64,000 nt of DNA from Phormidium tenue FACHB-1052. Its GTDB lineage: Bacteria; Cyanobacteriota; Cyanobacteriia; Phormidesmidales; Phormidesmidaceae. The stretch covers positions 1-64,000 of the forward strand of contig NZ_JACJQN010000007.1 in assembly GCF_014696675.1 (NCBI RefSeq). Direction: 5' to 3'. Shown in pieces: positions 9,089 to 17,617 of this stretch (the first letter of the stretch is position 1; every line of letters starts with the position of its first letter). Position numbers and translations under genes: made by a program. A model generated the notes under the pieces. The model had not been told where the DNA came from. It saw only the letters and a program-made list of their open reading frames with translations, and made no database searches.

Positions 9089-9880
9089 TCAATCCACCGC
9101 CCATTTACAGGTGGCTTTCATCAGCCCTCGCAGCGATAAATCTAGGGCAAAGCCAATCACACCGAGAATGATCAGGCAGGCGAAGATTTCGTCGGTGTTG
9201 AAAAACTTTTGGGCCAGCACAATGCGTTTGCCCAGGCCGTTTTCCGCCGCTACCAGCTCCGCTACTACCACCAGGCTCCAGGAGGTGGCAATGTTGATGC
9301 GGAAGGTGTCGATAATGTTGGGCACCACGTAGGGAGTAATCACCTGAAACAGCGCTTGCCGCCGCTGCCCGCCCAGAGTGTAGGTGGTTTCAAGCAGGGC
9401 CTTGGGCACAAACTTCACCGCATCCATAATCATCAAAATGTTGAAGAACACCGTGCCCATGAAGATCAGAGCGATTTTGGGCGCTTCCCCCAGACCCAGG
9501 TAGATCACCAACAGGGGAATGAAGGCCGGGGGCGGCATGTAGCGCACCACGCCAATGATCGGTTCGAGCAGCGATCGCACGCTAGCAAAGGCCCCCATCG
9601 CGATGCCGATGGGCACCGACACCAAGGCCGCCAGCCCAAAACCCACCGTCACCCGCATGATGCTAGCAGCGGTATCTCCCAGCAAAAAGCCATCTGTCCA
9701 GAGCCGACCCAGCGCTTGGGCCACCTGAATCGGCGACGGCAAAAACTTGTCATTCACTAAATTCAGGCTAGCCACCATCCACCAGAGGGCAAAGGGCACC
9801 GCAATGGAGAGCACCATCAGCACCGTGCCCATGGATTTAGGAATGTCGTCGGCCAGTCGCCAAAAAACGCTGGGCTTCAT
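9089..9880 (-). CDS. ABC transporter permease (NitT/TauT family)
   Basis: This 263-residue inner-membrane permease has about six transmembrane segments. The first is VLMVLSIAVPFALWWMVASL, and there is a typical LPSPIQVAQALGRLW segment and a cytoplasmic EAA loop around ALLETTYTLGGQRRQALFQVITPYVVPNI that contacts the ATPase. The ATG at 9880 (MKPSVFWRLADD) gives normal family length. The frame stays open to a TTG at 10012, four bases before the binding-protein stop, and would add a hydrophobic but atypical N terminus. It is third in the guanidine-riboswitch operon. Confidence 0.92.
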   Translation of the reverse strand: MKPSVFWRLADDIPKSMGTVLMVLSIAVPFALWWMVASLNLVNDKFLPSPIQVAQALGRLWTDGFLLGDTAASIMRVTVGFGLAALVSVPIGIAMGAFASVRSLLEPIIGVVRYMPPPAFIPLLVIYLGLGEAPKIALIFMGTVFFNILMIMDAVKFVPKALLETTYTLGGQRRQALFQVITPYVVPNIIDTFRINIATSWSLVVVAELVAAENGLGKRIVLAQKFFNTDEIFACLIILGVIGFALDLSLRGLMKATCKWAVD

Positions 9881-10015
9881 GCCCTGGGGGGCGGTGGGCG
9901 CGGTGGAAAAGGAAGGGGAATCAGGAGTCACAGGGATTAGCCCAAACGTACAACAAACCTGTAAAACGAGAACCCCCATCATCCACAAAACGGCGATGGG
10001 GGCGGTTATCAACGG

Positions 10016-11059
10016 CTACTGATTGGCGGTGTAGGCCTTAACAAATTGGTCATTGAGAATGGCCTCTAGGTCAGGCGCTTCGGGGATAAACTGAGTCTCC
10101 ACCATGAATTCAGCCATTTTTTGAGCGGCGTAGGGCATGTACTTCATGTCGTCACCGCCCGCGCTAAAGGCTTCTAGGTTTTCGTCCAGGGTGAAGATTT
10201 TGGTGCCCTCGGTGTATTTCTCAAACTCGGTGTCGCTGACACTGGCTCGCTTCGCCATGATCTCGTTGGCCCGCTCAGGGTTTTCCTCAATAAAGGCCAG
10301 AATGTCGAACCAGGTATTGACCAAGGCCTGCACTTGGTCGGGGCGGCTATCGATCAGCTTTTGGCTGACCACCAGCAGGTCAGGAATCGCGCCAGGGTAA
10401 TCCTCCGATGAAACCAACTCTTGGCTGCCCTCGCGAGACAGCGCCGTTTCCCAGAAGGGTACCCAGCCCGCAAAGCCATCTACCTGACCGGCAGCAAAGG
10501 CCGTGGCCGCAGCCCCAGTCTCTAGATTTTTGATGTCTACGTCATCGCGGGTCAGCCCCGCATCTTTGAGGGCCAGGCTGAGCAAAAAGTCGCCCACTAC
10601 ACCTTCTTCTAGGGCAACGGTTTTGCCCGCCAGATCGGCGACGGTGTTGATGCCCTCGGCCCCAATCACCTTGTCGTTACCGGCGGAGTTGTCGTTGACC
10701 AGCACGGCCACCATGCCGTTGACGGCATCCCCCGCAAAGGAAATGGTGTCGTTGAGAGTCTGGCTGTTGGCATCGAGCTGCCCAGCGGCGAGGGCCTGCA
10801 TCGACTCTAGGTAGCCGTCAAACCAGATCAGCTCGACGTTGGCCCCATTCTTTTCGAAAAGGCCCTCTTCTGCGGCGATTGCCCAGGGCCACCAGCCTGC
10901 CCAGCTGCTGTAGCCGAGTTTCACCGGCTCGCCAGTCGTAGCGCTCGCGGGCGCATCGGCAGGGGCATCGGCCTGGGGCGTACTTTGGGCGCAGCTAACG
11001 GTGATCAACAAACTGCAAAAAAAGGCAACCAGCGTGGGTAAAAAGGTACGTCGTTGCAT
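10016..11059 (-). CDS. ABC transporter substrate-binding lipoprotein (NMT1/SsuA-like)
   Basis: This is a 347-residue periplasmic binding protein. A basic N terminus (MQRRTF), a hydrophobic stretch and a lipobox-like TVSC at about residues 21-24 indicate export as a lipoprotein, followed by an Ala/Pro/Asp-rich linker. The mature fold begins VKLGYSSWAGWWPWAIAAEEGLFEKNG, typical of the NitT/TauT binding-protein family. DGYLESMQALAAGQLDANSQTLND and GKTVALEEGVVGDFLL are domain hallmarks. It is encoded just after the glutamine synthetase-like gene. The substrate may be guanidine or a derivative, inferred from the upstream riboswitch only. Confidence 0.92.
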   Translation of the reverse strand: MQRRTFLPTLVAFFCSLLITVSCAQSTPQADAPADAPASATTGEPVKLGYSSWAGWWPWAIAAEEGLFEKNGANVELIWFDGYLESMQALAAGQLDANSQTLNDTISFAGDAVNGMVAVLVNDNSAGNDKVIGAEGINTVADLAGKTVALEEGVVGDFLLSLALKDAGLTRDDVDIKNLETGAAATAFAAGQVDGFAGWVPFWETALSREGSQELVSSEDYPGAIPDLLVVSQKLIDSRPDQVQALVNTWFDILAFIEENPERANEIMAKRASVSDTEFEKYTEGTKIFTLDENLEAFSAGGDDMKYMPYAAQKMAEFMVETQFIPEAPDLEAILNDQFVKAYTANQ

Positions 11060-11151
11060 AGCTGTGGGTCTTGGTCTCAAAAACTACAGGAAAAGCTGTG
11101 GAAAACGCTGTGGAAAAAACTGACGCCGCTGGGAATGGTGCGGCGCGATCG

Positions 11152-12513
11152 CTAGAAAAACTTGAGATACCGCTTAATTTCCCAATCGGAAATGTGGGTG
11201 TGGTACTCCTCCCATTCCCGGCGGCGAAAGTCGATGTAGGTCTGGTACATCAGTGGCCCCATCACCGCCTGGCTTAGGGAATCAGCCTCAAAGGCGTCGA
11301 TCGCCTCTTGCAGCGTGCGGGGCAGCATATCGATGCCCATCGTCTTCAGGTCACTCAGGGAATAGTTGTACATGTTTTCGGTGTGGGGGTCGCCGGGGTC
11401 TAGCCCCTCGGCAATGCCCTCTAGCCCAGCGGCGAGAATCATCGCGGCCCCCAGGTAGGGGTTGGTGGCAATATCGGCGGCGCGGCACTCGACCCGCCCC
11501 CCCGCCAGGGGAATGCGCAGCATGTTAGTGCGGTTGTTGTTGCCGTAGCAGATATAGACCGGGGCCCAGGTAAAGCCCGACATGCTGCCCTGGCGCAGCA
11601 GCCGCTTGTAGCTGTTGACCGTGGGGCAGGTGACGGCGCAGATGGCCTTGGCGTGACGCAGCACCCCAGCAATAAACTGGTAGCCCAGCTTCGACAGCTT
11701 GCAGTCGCGTGGGTCATCCGGGTCTTCAAACAGGTTTTGCCCGGTGTTGATGTCGGCCAGCGACATGTTGTAGTGGGCACCGCTGCCGGTGCGATCGCCA
11801 AAGGGCTTGGGCATAAAGCTGGCAAAGTAGCCGTGCTTGCGGGCGATCTCCTTCACCATCAGCCGAAAGAAGGTGAGGCGATCGGCCATGGTCAGGGCAT
11901 CGCTGTAGGCAAAGTCAGTTTCAAACTGACCGTTGGCGTCTTCGTGGTCAAAGGAGTAGACATCCCAACCCAGATCGTTCATGTACTCGACCAGCTCGCT
12001 CAGCCAGGGGGTGTTATCGAGCAGGCTGGGCAGGTCGTAGCAGGGCTTAGCCAAGGTGTCGCGATCGCTCACCGGCCCAAAGCTCCCGTCGGGGTGCTCT
12101 TTGAGCATGAAAAACTCGGTCTCAATGCCCAGGTTAAAGGAAAACCCCATCGCCGCCGCCTTAGCCAGCATCTGCTTGAGAATGGTGCGGCAGCAGGCCT
12201 CAAAGGGTTGCCCCTTCAGATAAAGATCGCTGGCAAACCAGGCCACCTCGGGCTTCCAGGGCAGCACCGTAGCCGAGGCCGGGTCGGGCATCGCCGCCAC
12301 CTCCTCATCGCTAATCTCTTGGGGCACCCCGTCGAGGGCCGCGCCGGTAAACAGCTCTGAACCCGCCATCATTTGGCCCAGGTGAGCCAGGGGTACCATT
12401 TTGGCCTTGCCCATGCCGTGGATATCCACATAGCTGGCCAGGGCGTACTTGACACCTTTATCCTCCAGGGAGGATTTCAGCGCCTCGATCTCAGGAGCTA
12501 GCGAGTGGGCCAT
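11152..12513 (-). CDS. Glutamine synthetase-like ligase, type III/GlnT family
   Basis: This 453-residue GS-fold enzyme is the first gene of the riboswitch operon. The N terminus (GVKYALASYVDIHGMGKAKMVP) is the beta-grasp region of the GlnT branch. The catalytic part shows FNLGIETEFFML, SFDHEDANGQFE, GSGAHYNMSL, an NSYKRLL segment and RIPLAGGRVECRAADIATNPYLG, so the metal- and glutamate-binding residues look intact. The GlnT branch includes ammonia ligases and gamma-glutamyl-amine ligases, so the acceptor could be ammonia, an amine or a guanidino compound. The ATG at 12513 is preferred; the open frame reaches 12570 inside the leader. Expression is likely to need guanidine to prevent termination upstream, under NtcA control. 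Confidence 0.9.
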   Translation of the reverse strand: MAHSLAPEIEALKSSLEDKGVKYALASYVDIHGMGKAKMVPLAHLGQMMAGSELFTGAALDGVPQEISDEEVAAMPDPASATVLPWKPEVAWFASDLYLKGQPFEACCRTILKQMLAKAAAMGFSFNLGIETEFFMLKEHPDGSFGPVSDRDTLAKPCYDLPSLLDNTPWLSELVEYMNDLGWDVYSFDHEDANGQFETDFAYSDALTMADRLTFFRLMVKEIARKHGYFASFMPKPFGDRTGSGAHYNMSLADINTGQNLFEDPDDPRDCKLSKLGYQFIAGVLRHAKAICAVTCPTVNSYKRLLRQGSMSGFTWAPVYICYGNNNRTNMLRIPLAGGRVECRAADIATNPYLGAAMILAAGLEGIAEGLDPGDPHTENMYNYSLSDLKTMGIDMLPRTLQEAIDAFEADSLSQAVMGPLMYQTYIDFRRREWEEYHTHISDWEIKRYLKFF

Positions 12514-12570
12514 AGGTGAATAGGGATAGATAAGCGGTAAGGATTGGGCGTTTCTTGGGAAAAACGTCAT

Positions 12571-12625
12571 AAAAAACGACAGCCCGAGAGAATGGCAAAG
12601 CAGCGCTTCGCTATCCTCCCGGGCT
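12571..12625 (-). terminator. Riboswitch expression platform: intrinsic terminator
   Basis: On the minus strand AGCCCGGGAG (12625-12616), the 3' conserved segment of the aptamer, can pair with CTCTCGGGCT (12590-12581) over 10 base pairs with one G-U. GTCG and a run of six T (12576-12571) follow. Aptamer and terminator share the same bases and are mutually exclusive, so ligand binding should allow read-through. Confidence 0.88.
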
Positions 12626-12750
12626 TTTATCCCGCCGTGTACCAGATACCGTGAGCGCTGCTATCAAAGCAGGGCCAGTAACTATCTGGCGGTTTCTCTC
12701 GGACCAGACGCCCTAACCGCAGATGCGGCAAGCCGGAACCCTAGAAACCG
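12611..12750 (-). ncRNA. Guanidine-I riboswitch (ykkC class)
   Basis: All conserved blocks of the ykkC/guanidine-I aptamer appear in order on the minus strand. CTAGGGTTCCG is at 12742-12732, CTGGTCCGAGAG is at about 12707-12695, and ACACGGCGGGATAAAAGCCC with GGGAG runs from about 12641 to 12616. P1 is CGGTTTCT (12750-12743) paired with AGAAACCG (12697-12690), and the next stem is CCAGATA paired with TATCTGG. The blocks match the Bacillus subtilis ykkC leader as I recall it nearly base for base. That favours the guanidine class over the ppGpp and PRPP variants. It leads into the glutamine synthetase-like gene. Confidence 0.93.
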
Positions 12751-12838
12751 ATTGGCTATTAAAACTAGTTGAGTGATTGGTGACTTGAGCTGACGATTGA
12801 TGCACTAATAGGCTTAGCAATTGCTCAAACATTAGAAA

Positions 12839-12852
12839 GTAACCGCTGTTAC
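12839..12852. promoter_or_regulatory. NtcA-type box GTAACCGCTGTTAC
   Basis: This is an exact GTA-N8-TAC palindrome (arms GTAAC/GTTAC), the consensus of the cyanobacterial nitrogen regulator NtcA. It lies 89 bases upstream of the riboswitch aptamer on the minus strand. AT-rich -10-like sequence (TAAGCC, TATTAG) lies 22-28 bases downstream, close to class II activator spacing. It also precedes the divergent gene at 13023 by 170 bases. Confidence 0.6.
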
Positions 12853-13022
12853 TAAACCGTCCTTTAAACCAAATTCAAGTCCGGAAGTCGAGTTTTACCA
12901 AGAAAACAACGGATCCCAAGCTGCCCTTGGGTATAGTCAGATCAGCAGAATTCTTCCCCACTTTTCGCCCGATTAACGGTGAAATAAACCTACAATTTAA
13001 GGCAGTCATAATTTCTGCACCC

Positions 13023-13433
13023 ATGGCCCCAGTTGAGTCTGATTACGCCATTACCCTTCGCTATCCCCGGCGATCGCTCAAACGGGCCGAACGCGCCTTT
13101 CGATGCTCATCGTTTCGGCTAGACCTGCTGGGGGATATGCGATCGCAGAGCATCTCCATTCGCCAGGTCAGTGGCCCAGCTGGGGTCAAAAGCCATTACA
13201 GCCGTCGCAACCTGGCCGAGCTTCAGGCCGAAAACGAAATGATGTGGCTGATTGCCGTGGGCATTCTGCGCCGCGAAGTCGATGGCCAGGGCCTCACCGA
13301 CAGCTTTCGCCTCACCCCCATGGGACGGCAGGTGTTTGAGTCCCTAGCCCCCCTGAGCCCGGCCCAGTATCGTCCCACCCTGGGCGATCATCTCTATAAT
13401 GCATGGTGCCGGTGGGTGCGCTGGCTCTACTAG
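13023..13433 (+). CDS. Npun_F0494-family protein
   Basis: This 136-residue cyanobacteria-specific protein of unknown function has the family hallmarks TLRYPRRSLKRAERAFRCS, LLGDMRSQSIS, ENEMMWLIAVGILRREVDGQG and SFRLTPMGRQVFE. The C-terminal half reads like a winged-helix fragment. The ATG at 13023 starts MAPVESDY; the frame is open further upstream, but that part lacks family resemblance. It is divergent from the riboswitch operon and shares its intergenic region, including the NtcA-type box. Confidence 0.8.
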   Translation: MAPVESDYAITLRYPRRSLKRAERAFRCSSFRLDLLGDMRSQSISIRQVSGPAGVKSHYSRRNLAELQAENEMMWLIAVGILRREVDGQGLTDSFRLTPMGRQVFESLAPLSPAQYRPTLGDHLYNAWCRWVRWLY

Positions 13434-13590
13434 GCTGGCGACCATCACCCAGCCGGTGACAGAGCTAGTATCGTCCTGATAAGTTGCGTTGTTCCTGAAG
13501 AATCTGCATAGGCAGTGGCTGCGGCCCGGCAAGTAAACTTACGTCGGCTCTGGCCCTGTCATCGAACTCATTCAATTTTGGAGACGCTCC

Positions 13591-15081
13591 ATGAGAGCAA
13601 TCATGGTAGTGGGAACAGCCTCCCACGTGGGTAAATCGCTGATTACCACGGCCCTCTGCCGCATTCTCAGCCGTCGGGGCTGGCGGGTCGCCCCCTTTAA
13701 AGGGCAAAACATGGCCCTCAACTCCTACGTCACCGCCAACGGTGGCGAAATGGGCTATGCCCAGGCCGTTCAAGCCTGGGCCGCAGGCGTGCCCCCCCAG
13801 GTCGAGATGAACCCCATTCTGCTCAAGCCCCAGGGCGACATGACCTCCCAGGTCATTCTCAAGGGCCGGGCCGTGGGGCGCACCACCGCCATGCAGTACT
13901 ACGAAAACTTTTTTGACCAGGGCTGGCAGGCCATTCAAGAAAGCCTCACTCGCCTCAGCCAAGACTTCGACTTTTTGGTGTGCGAAGGGGCCGGTAGCCC
14001 GGTGGAGGTCAACCTCAAACACCGCGATCTCACCAACATGCGCATCGCCAAGCACCTCAATGCCCCCACCGTGCTCGTGGCCGACATCGATCGCGGCGGC
14101 GTGTTTGCCCACATCATCGGCACCCTAGAGCTGATGGATCCTGAGGAGCGTGCCCTGGTCAAAGGCATCATCATCAACAAGTTTCGCGGCCAGCGCGAGG
14201 TGCTAGAGCCCGGCCTAGAGTGGCTCAAAGAGCGCACCGGCATCCCCGTCCTCGGCGTCGTGCCCTGGATCGAAAACGCCCTGCCCGCCGAAGACTCCCT
14301 CAGCCTGCTCGATCGCACCCCCGGCAGCAAAAAACAGGCCGACCTCACCATCGCCGTCATTCGCCTGCCGCGCATCTCTAACTTCACCGACTTTGACCCG
14401 CTGGAGGCCGAGCCTAACGTGCGGGTGGTCTATCTCAGCCCTAAAGAAAAGCTCAGCTACCCCGACGCGGTGATCATCCCCGGCACCAAAACCACCATCG
14501 CCGACCTGCTGATTTTGCAGCGCACCGGCATGGCCGAAGAAATCCAAAACTATGTTGCCGCTGGGGGCACGGTGATGGGCGTCTGCGGCGGCTTCCAGAT
14601 GATGGGGCAGTTCTTAGCCGATCCCGAAGGCATTGAGGGCCACGAAGGCCGCTTCCCTGGCCTCGATCTATTTCCGCTGAGAACGGTCATCACCCAGCAA
14701 AAGATCGCCCGCCAGCGCACCGTCAGTTCCCGATTTCCCCAGGAGGGGCTGCCGGTGTCGGGCTACGAGCTGCACCAGGGCCGCACCCAGCTCCTGCTCT
14801 CTGACGGGAAAGATGAGAAGGGAAACAAATTTGAGTTTTTGTTCGAAGATCGCAGCCTGGGCGTGGTTGATGCCAGCCAGTCGCTGTGGGGCACCTACCT
14901 CCACGGCATCTTCGACAACGGCCCCTGGCGGCGGGCCTGGCTCAACCGCCTGCGCCAGCAGCGGGGCCTGGGGTCACTGCCCACCGGCATCCCCAACTAC
15001 CGCGAGCAGCGCGAGGTCATTCTCAATGAGCTCACCGAGGCGGTAAGCGAGCACTTGGATTTGACACCGCTGCTGGGCTAG
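13591..15081 (+). CDS. cobQ: Cobyric acid synthase
   Basis: This 496-residue glutamine-dependent amidase amidates side chains b, d, e and g of adenosylcobyrinic diamide in the cobalamin (or pseudocobalamin) pathway. The N-terminal ATPase part begins IMVVGTASHVGKS (P-loop) and contains FKGQNMALNS and the VCEGAGSPVEVNL strand. The C-terminal glutamine amidotransferase domain carries the nucleophile in MGVCGGFQMMG and the His in GTYLHGIFDN. Length is normal. I see no cobalamin riboswitch in the 157-base gap upstream. Confidence 0.96.
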   Translation: MRAIMVVGTASHVGKSLITTALCRILSRRGWRVAPFKGQNMALNSYVTANGGEMGYAQAVQAWAAGVPPQVEMNPILLKPQGDMTSQVILKGRAVGRTTAMQYYENFFDQGWQAIQESLTRLSQDFDFLVCEGAGSPVEVNLKHRDLTNMRIAKHLNAPTVLVADIDRGGVFAHIIGTLELMDPEERALVKGIIINKFRGQREVLEPGLEWLKERTGIPVLGVVPWIENALPAEDSLSLLDRTPGSKKQADLTIAVIRLPRISNFTDFDPLEAEPNVRVVYLSPKEKLSYPDAVIIPGTKTTIADLLILQRTGMAEEIQNYVAAGGTVMGVCGGFQMMGQFLADPEGIEGHEGRFPGLDLFPLRTVITQQKIARQRTVSSRFPQEGLPVSGYELHQGRTQLLLSDGKDEKGNKFEFLFEDRSLGVVDASQSLWGTYLHGIFDNGPWRRAWLNRLRQQRGLGSLPTGIPNYREQREVILNELTEAVSEHLDLTPLLG

Positions 15082-15126
15082 TTAACCCGCACTGGAATCC
15101 GACTGGACTACGCCCGTGCTCTACGC

Positions 15127-16236
15127 TCAAACGCCCCACCGCTGAGAGGCCTTGATCTCGGCGATATTGAGCTGCCGTCTGCGCTGCTTTTGGGTATACA
15201 TGGCGGCATCGGCCTGGGAGACTAGCTGATTCAACGTTAGGTTGCTACCCTCCCCCTGGCTCACCGCTAGGCCCACACTCATTGAGAGGGGATAGGAGAG
15301 ATCGTTTTCTTGGGCAAAGATTTCGGCATTGGCTTTGAGCCGGTTGACCACCTCTTGGCCATCGGCACAGTCGATCGCGAGCACCACAAACTCATCGCCC
15401 CCTAGCCGCGCCACAATATCGCCCTCGCGGAAAGTCTTATGCAGACTGGCGGCGGTGCCCAAAATTAGCCAGTCGCCCGCCTCGTGGCCATAGTGGTCGT
15501 TGACCTGCTTGAGATAGTCAACATCAATAAAGAAGACTGTCACCGACTGTTGCTGACGATGGGCTTGCAGCAGCTGTCGATTGGCCAGCAGAAAAAAGCC
15601 GCGCCGGTTGTACAAGCCGGTTAAGCCATCGGTGAGCGACAGCCGCGTCAGCTCAGCTTCGGTGGTGTGGCGCTGTAAGACCTCGGCCCGCAGTTTGGCA
15701 TTGGTGTGCTCAAGCACTTCGAGCTGCGATCGCGCCTCCGCCTCTGGTATCGCTTGACCGAGGAGGCGATCGAGCACCGTGGCAGTGGTGTCGGCCAAGA
15801 CTTGCAGCAGCTCAACTTCCTCGGTCAGGGGTTGATGGCGTTCGGCCCAGTACACACCGATCACGCCCACCGGGTTGTTTTGGCGCATGGGCACCACGGT
15901 CAGGCTTTTTACAAAGGTTGGGGCATAGGCCTCTACTGGAATTCGCGCATCGCTGTACACGTCTTCAATGATGGCGGCCTGTTTGTGGTTAATCGCCCAG
16001 CCACAGATGCAGCTACAGAGCGGAAACCGCTGTCCCTTCCACAGAGGGGCCACTGCGTTTTCGTGGGCGTAGAAGCACTGATCCCCTTCTTTGAGCACAA
16101 AGGTAGCCCCGTCAGCGTGGGTGAGTTCGCGGGCGGCGACTCCCACCAGGGTCATGAGAATATCGAGGCTGGGGGCGAGGCATAGATCTCGAATAATCTC
16201 AACTAAGCGCTTGGTTGCCTGTAAATCGTTAGCCAT
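15127..16236 (-). CDS. GAF-GGDEF diguanylate cyclase
   Basis: This 369-residue cytosolic signalling protein has a GAF-like sensory domain over about residues 10-170, with SICGWAINHKQ-type strands (CSCICGWAINHKQAAII) and VVPMRQNNPVGVIGVYWAE. A helical linker and a GGDEF domain follow. The catalytic motif RLGGDEF is intact, and an RxxD inhibitory site (REGD) lies five residues before it, so product-inhibited cyclic-di-GMP synthesis is expected. The Cys-rich FPLCSCICGW stretch in the GAF domain might bind a cofactor, but I cannot say which. The ATG at 16236 is preferred over an upstream in-frame start. Confidence 0.92.
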   Translation of the reverse strand: MANDLQATKRLVEIIRDLCLAPSLDILMTLVGVAARELTHADGATFVLKEGDQCFYAHENAVAPLWKGQRFPLCSCICGWAINHKQAAIIEDVYSDARIPVEAYAPTFVKSLTVVPMRQNNPVGVIGVYWAERHQPLTEEVELLQVLADTTATVLDRLLGQAIPEAEARSQLEVLEHTNAKLRAEVLQRHTTEAELTRLSLTDGLTGLYNRRGFFLLANRQLLQAHRQQQSVTVFFIDVDYLKQVNDHYGHEAGDWLILGTAASLHKTFREGDIVARLGGDEFVVLAIDCADGQEVVNRLKANAEIFAQENDLSYPLSMSVGLAVSQGEGSNLTLNQLVSQADAAMYTQKQRRRQLNIAEIKASQRWGV

Positions 16237-16522
16237 TGGTGTCCTCCACCACAGCAGTAGGTGGCTCAATAGAGGCGCTTAGTAGGGCTGTAGATGGGGC
16301 CTTGACGTGTCGGGTCGCGCTATATTGCCGGTCAGCGTGGCAGAGTAGTCGCTACATAAAACGCCCTCACCTCCATTAACTCCGATCTCCAGGGCGATCT
16401 AAATCCGTAAAAACACGGCTTCTTCATATACTCTTCAAGTAGGTTTCCCCCTTACGGGATCGGGCGGCTGCGGTTGTGGGATTCTGGAAGTAGACTAAGT
16501 TCTCCCTGTTTGTTGGCAATCT

Positions 16523-17449
16523 ATGACCGCTTCCCCGCGACCGGCCCCGCGCAAAATCTGGCCCCTGGGTTTCACAGTTCCTCAACGGGTGATTCCCTAC
16601 CTATTTTTGCTGCCCGCCCTAGTGGCCTTGGGGATCTCAGTGTTTTGGCCAGCGCTGCGGGCGTTTTATCTGAGCTTTACGACCTTTGGGGTAGACCTGA
16701 CAGCGGCCCCCACCTGGGTGGGCTGGGCCAACGTGCAGCGGCTGAGAACCGACCCGATCTTCTGGCAGACGGTGCGCAACACCCTGGTGTACTTAGTTGG
16801 AGTGGTGCCGATTTTAACCTTTGCGCCGCTGGGTCTGGCGATCTTAGTGAATCGTCAATTGCGCGGTATTCACTGGCTGCGGGTGGCCTACTATTCGCCT
16901 GTGGTGGTGTCGATGGTGGTGGCGGGCATAGCCTGGCGCTGGCTCTACGCCGAAACGGGCCTATTTAACCAGGTGCTCAAATCGCTAGGGCTTACCGAGA
17001 ACGGCATTCCCTGGCTCACCAGTCCGACCCTAGCGCTGTTTAGCGTCATGGTGGTGACGGTGTGGAAGGGGTTGGGCTACTACATGGTGATCTATCTGGC
17101 GGGGCTCCAGGGCATTCCCCAAGATCTCTATGAGGCGGCGGCGCTGGATGGCTCCGACGGTTGGCGACGCCATTGGGATATTACGCTGCCGCTGATGCGG
17201 CCCTATTTGGTGCTGGTGAGCGTGATCTCGGCGATCGCCGCCACTAAAGTCTTTGAGGAGGTCTACATCATGACCCAGGGTGGGCCGCGCCACAGCTCTA
17301 AAACCGTGGTCTACTACATCTATGAGCAGGCCTTTCAAAAGCTCGAAATTAGCTACGCCTGCACCATTGGGCTAGGGCTGTTTTTGGTCATTCTGGCGCT
17401 GTCTGCCCTACGCCTGGCAGTCAATGACGGTTCTACACCCATGGCCTAA
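16523..17449 (+). CDS. Sugar ABC transporter permease (MalF/UgpA-like)
   Basis: This 308-residue inner-membrane protein has six predicted transmembrane segments (IPYLFLLPALVALGISVFW first) and the EAA loop YEAAALDGSDGWRRHWDITLPLMRP typical of carbohydrate uptake permeases of the CUT1 class. Cyanobacterial relatives transport glucosylglycerol, trehalose or other sugars. No second permease, binding protein or ATPase gene is adjacent, so it must work with subunits encoded elsewhere. Confidence 0.9.
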   Translation: MTASPRPAPRKIWPLGFTVPQRVIPYLFLLPALVALGISVFWPALRAFYLSFTTFGVDLTAAPTWVGWANVQRLRTDPIFWQTVRNTLVYLVGVVPILTFAPLGLAILVNRQLRGIHWLRVAYYSPVVVSMVVAGIAWRWLYAETGLFNQVLKSLGLTENGIPWLTSPTLALFSVMVVTVWKGLGYYMVIYLAGLQGIPQDLYEAAALDGSDGWRRHWDITLPLMRPYLVLVSVISAIAATKVFEEVYIMTQGGPRHSSKTVVYYIYEQAFQKLEISYACTIGLGLFLVILALSALRLAVNDGSTPMA

Positions 17450-17464
17450 GCAATTGATGCAGCG

Positions 17465-17612
17465 TCACGACCAAAAATTAGAGTCCCCGTAGGTGGGTGC
17501 AGCGAAGCCTTACGAAGCGTCTCTGGAGGAGACAAGTTGACAGCAGCGAACCTCGTTGGGTTCTGCGATCGCGCCACCCAACCGACAACTCAGCAACCTG
17601 TGCTGGTTGGAA
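17465..17612. repeat. Intergenic repeat debris
   Basis: The stretch after the sugar permease gene contains GCGTCTCTGGAGGAGAC, a hairpin core related to the one inside the 6.2-kb gene. It also has paired AACC/GGTT-rich motifs around a HIP1 site (AACCTCGTTGGGTT, CCACCCAACC). It looks like accumulated interspersed repeats with no gene. Confidence 0.4.
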
Positions 17613-17617
17613 TTTGC

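Noticed and set aside
8238-9104. Long minus-strand frame over the ABC ATPase and its leader
   Set aside because: It is out of frame with the complete ATP-binding domain and has Arg/Gly-rich nonsense composition.
11653-12360. 235-codon plus-strand frame
   Set aside because: It is antisense to the intact glutamine synthetase-like gene and matches no known family.
13434-13590. Cobalamin riboswitch before cobQ
   Set aside because: The 157-base gap has no B12-box or the conserved core motifs of that aptamer.
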